In this document: one piece after another, positions 6,773 through 7,630 of the stretch
Position numbering within the stretch: the first letter of the stretch is position 1
Layout: the number at the start of each line of letters is the position of its first letter
Source: an uncultured Oscillospiraceae bacterium
Lineage (GTDB): Bacteria > Bacillota > Clostridia > Oscillospirales > Oscillospiraceae
Assembly (NCBI GenBank): GCA_934511545.1
Contig: CAKSWM010000071.1
Coordinates: forward strand, 1 to 7,630
Direction: 5' to 3'
Length of the DNA: 7,630 bases
The notes under the pieces: model-generated
Seen by the model: the letters and a program-made list of their open reading frames with translations, nothing else
The model's database searches: none
Told to the model about the DNA's origin: nothing
Made by a program: the position numbers and the translations under genes

Positions 6773-7630
6773 ATGAAGCTCGGATTCATAACCTCCATTC
6801 TCGACGGATGGAATTTTGACGAAGTCATCGACGTCGCTTCTGAAATGGGATACAAGTGCCTTGAAGTGGCGTGCTGGCCGAACGGCAAGGCGGAGCGCCG
6901 CTATGCCGGCGTGTGCCATATTGACGCCGCAAACCTGACGGATGAGGATGTGCGGCATATAAAGTCCCGCTGCGGCGAGACCGGCATTGAGATATCCTCC
7001 CTCGCTTATTATCCGAACACGATAGCTCCCGGCGAAGCCGGGGAGGCCGCGCGCAAACACCTCATAAAGGTCATTGAGGCATCCGCAAGACTGGGCGTAA
7101 ACATGGTCACGACCTTTATCGGCCGCGACCAGACAAAGACCGTTGACGAGAATATGGAGCTTGTCGCCCGGTATTGGCCGCCCATAATAGCAAAGGCTGA
7201 GGAACTCGGCGTCAGGATCGCCATCGAGAACTGCCCGATGTATTTCGGAGAGGATCAGTGGCCCGGAGGACAGAATCTCTTCACCTCTCCTGCCAACTGG
7301 CGCAGGATATTCGAGATACTGCCCAGCGATAATCTTGGCATAAACTTTGACCCCAGCCATTTCGTGCTTCAGATGATGGACTATGTAAAGCCGCTGTATG
7401 AGTTCAGGCATAAGATATTCCACATCCATTGCAAGGACATGCGTCTCTATCCCGAGCGCATCGATGAATACGGCATTTTTGCCTATCCCGAGAAGTTTAT
7501 GGAACCCAAGCTGCCCGGCCTTGGCCAGGTCGATTGGGGCAGGTACTTCTCCGCACTGGGAGATATCCGCTATGACTCGTTTGTCTGCGTGGAGGTTGAG
7601 GACCGTGCGTTTGAGGGCAGCCGCGAGCGC
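6773..7630 (+). CDS. xylose-isomerase-like TIM-barrel sugar isomerase/epimerase, 3' end outside the window
   Basis: This reading frame has no stop codon before the window ends and gives 286 residues so far. It starts at ATG 6773 with GGAGG at 6760-6764, eight bases upstream, and 15 bases after the dehydrogenase stop. The protein begins MKLGFITSILDGWNFDEVI, a typical beta-1 to alpha-1 of the AP-endonuclease-2/xylose-isomerase-like superfamily. Metal ligands fit the family order: Glu152 (IAIENCPM), Asp193 (NFDPSH), His219 (HIHCKD) and Glu274 (CVEVED). A His196 beside the Asp is also conserved in this superfamily. The match to sugar 3-epimerases, inosose-type enzymes and related isomerases is at fold level only, so the exact reaction is not assigned. 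Its place behind the deglycosidase-like genes suggests it isomerises or epimerises the released oxo-sugar. Only the last part of the barrel is missing. Confidence 0.85.
   Translation, partial: MKLGFITSILDGWNFDEVIDVASEMGYKCLEVACWPNGKAERRYAGVCHIDAANLTDEDVRHIKSRCGETGIEISSLAYYPNTIAPGEAGEAARKHLIKVIEASARLGVNMVTTFIGRDQTKTVDENMELVARYWPPIIAKAEELGVRIAIENCPMYFGEDQWPGGQNLFTSPANWRRIFEILPSDNLGINFDPSHFVLQMMDYVKPLYEFRHKIFHIHCKDMRLYPERIDEYGIFAYPEKFMEPKLPGLGQVDWGRYFSALGDIRYDSFVCVEVEDRAFEGSRER

Noticed and set aside
4745..7429. An 894-codon open reading frame on the minus strand, antisense to three operon genes
   Set aside because: The three plus-strand genes share one codon register and largely avoid TTA, CTA and TCA codons, so the codon-aligned antisense frame stays open. 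Its translation shows no recognisable motifs, and the plus-strand genes carry clear family motifs and ribosome binding sites.

Overview
The window looks like chromosomal DNA from a spore-forming member of the Clostridia, probably a gut Firmicute. The evidence is a CotF-type coat protein gene, strong AGGAGG-like ribosome binding sites, sigma-A-like promoters, frequent ATA isoleucine codons, and moderate to fairly high GC by eye. The taxon itself is an inference. No RNA genes, CRISPR arrays, insertion sequences or integrase-type genes were seen.

Left part (1-2470): a near-complete P-type ATPase of the CtpE-like cation-transporting group, read rightward. It ends at an 11-bp GC-rich hairpin that can serve as a terminator on both strands, because the next gene converges on it. 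Middle (2471-4128): a leftward, membrane-anchored endonuclease/exonuclease/phosphatase-fold protein and a divergent rightward CotF-like ferritin-fold coat protein. Their shared intergenic region holds a good leftward sigma-A promoter and a weak candidate forespore promoter. A rho-independent terminator closes the coat gene.

Right part (4129-7630, continuing off the window): the main discovery. A fresh promoter, with a near-palindrome over its -10 box, starts a tight four-gene rightward operon. Its genes encode a small protein resembling the C-glycoside deglycosidase beta subunit (DUF6379 type); a TIM-barrel protein with alpha-subunit hallmarks; a Gfo/Idh/MocA NAD-dependent oxidoreductase; and a second xylose-isomerase-like TIM barrel that runs off the window. 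The last gene has no stop codon in the window. Intergenic gaps are 17, 12 and 15 bases, and every gene has its own strong ribosome binding site.

The proposed joint function follows the gut-bacterial dgp/dfg and soil-bacterial car systems. The oxidoreductase would oxidise the 3-OH of a sugar attached to a plant aglycone. The metal-dependent alpha/beta complex would then cleave the glycosidic C-C (or C-O) bond by elimination from the 3-oxo-sugar. The second TIM barrel would isomerise or epimerise the released oxo-sugar. The gene families are recognised from sequence patterns; the substrate and the individual reactions are inferred.
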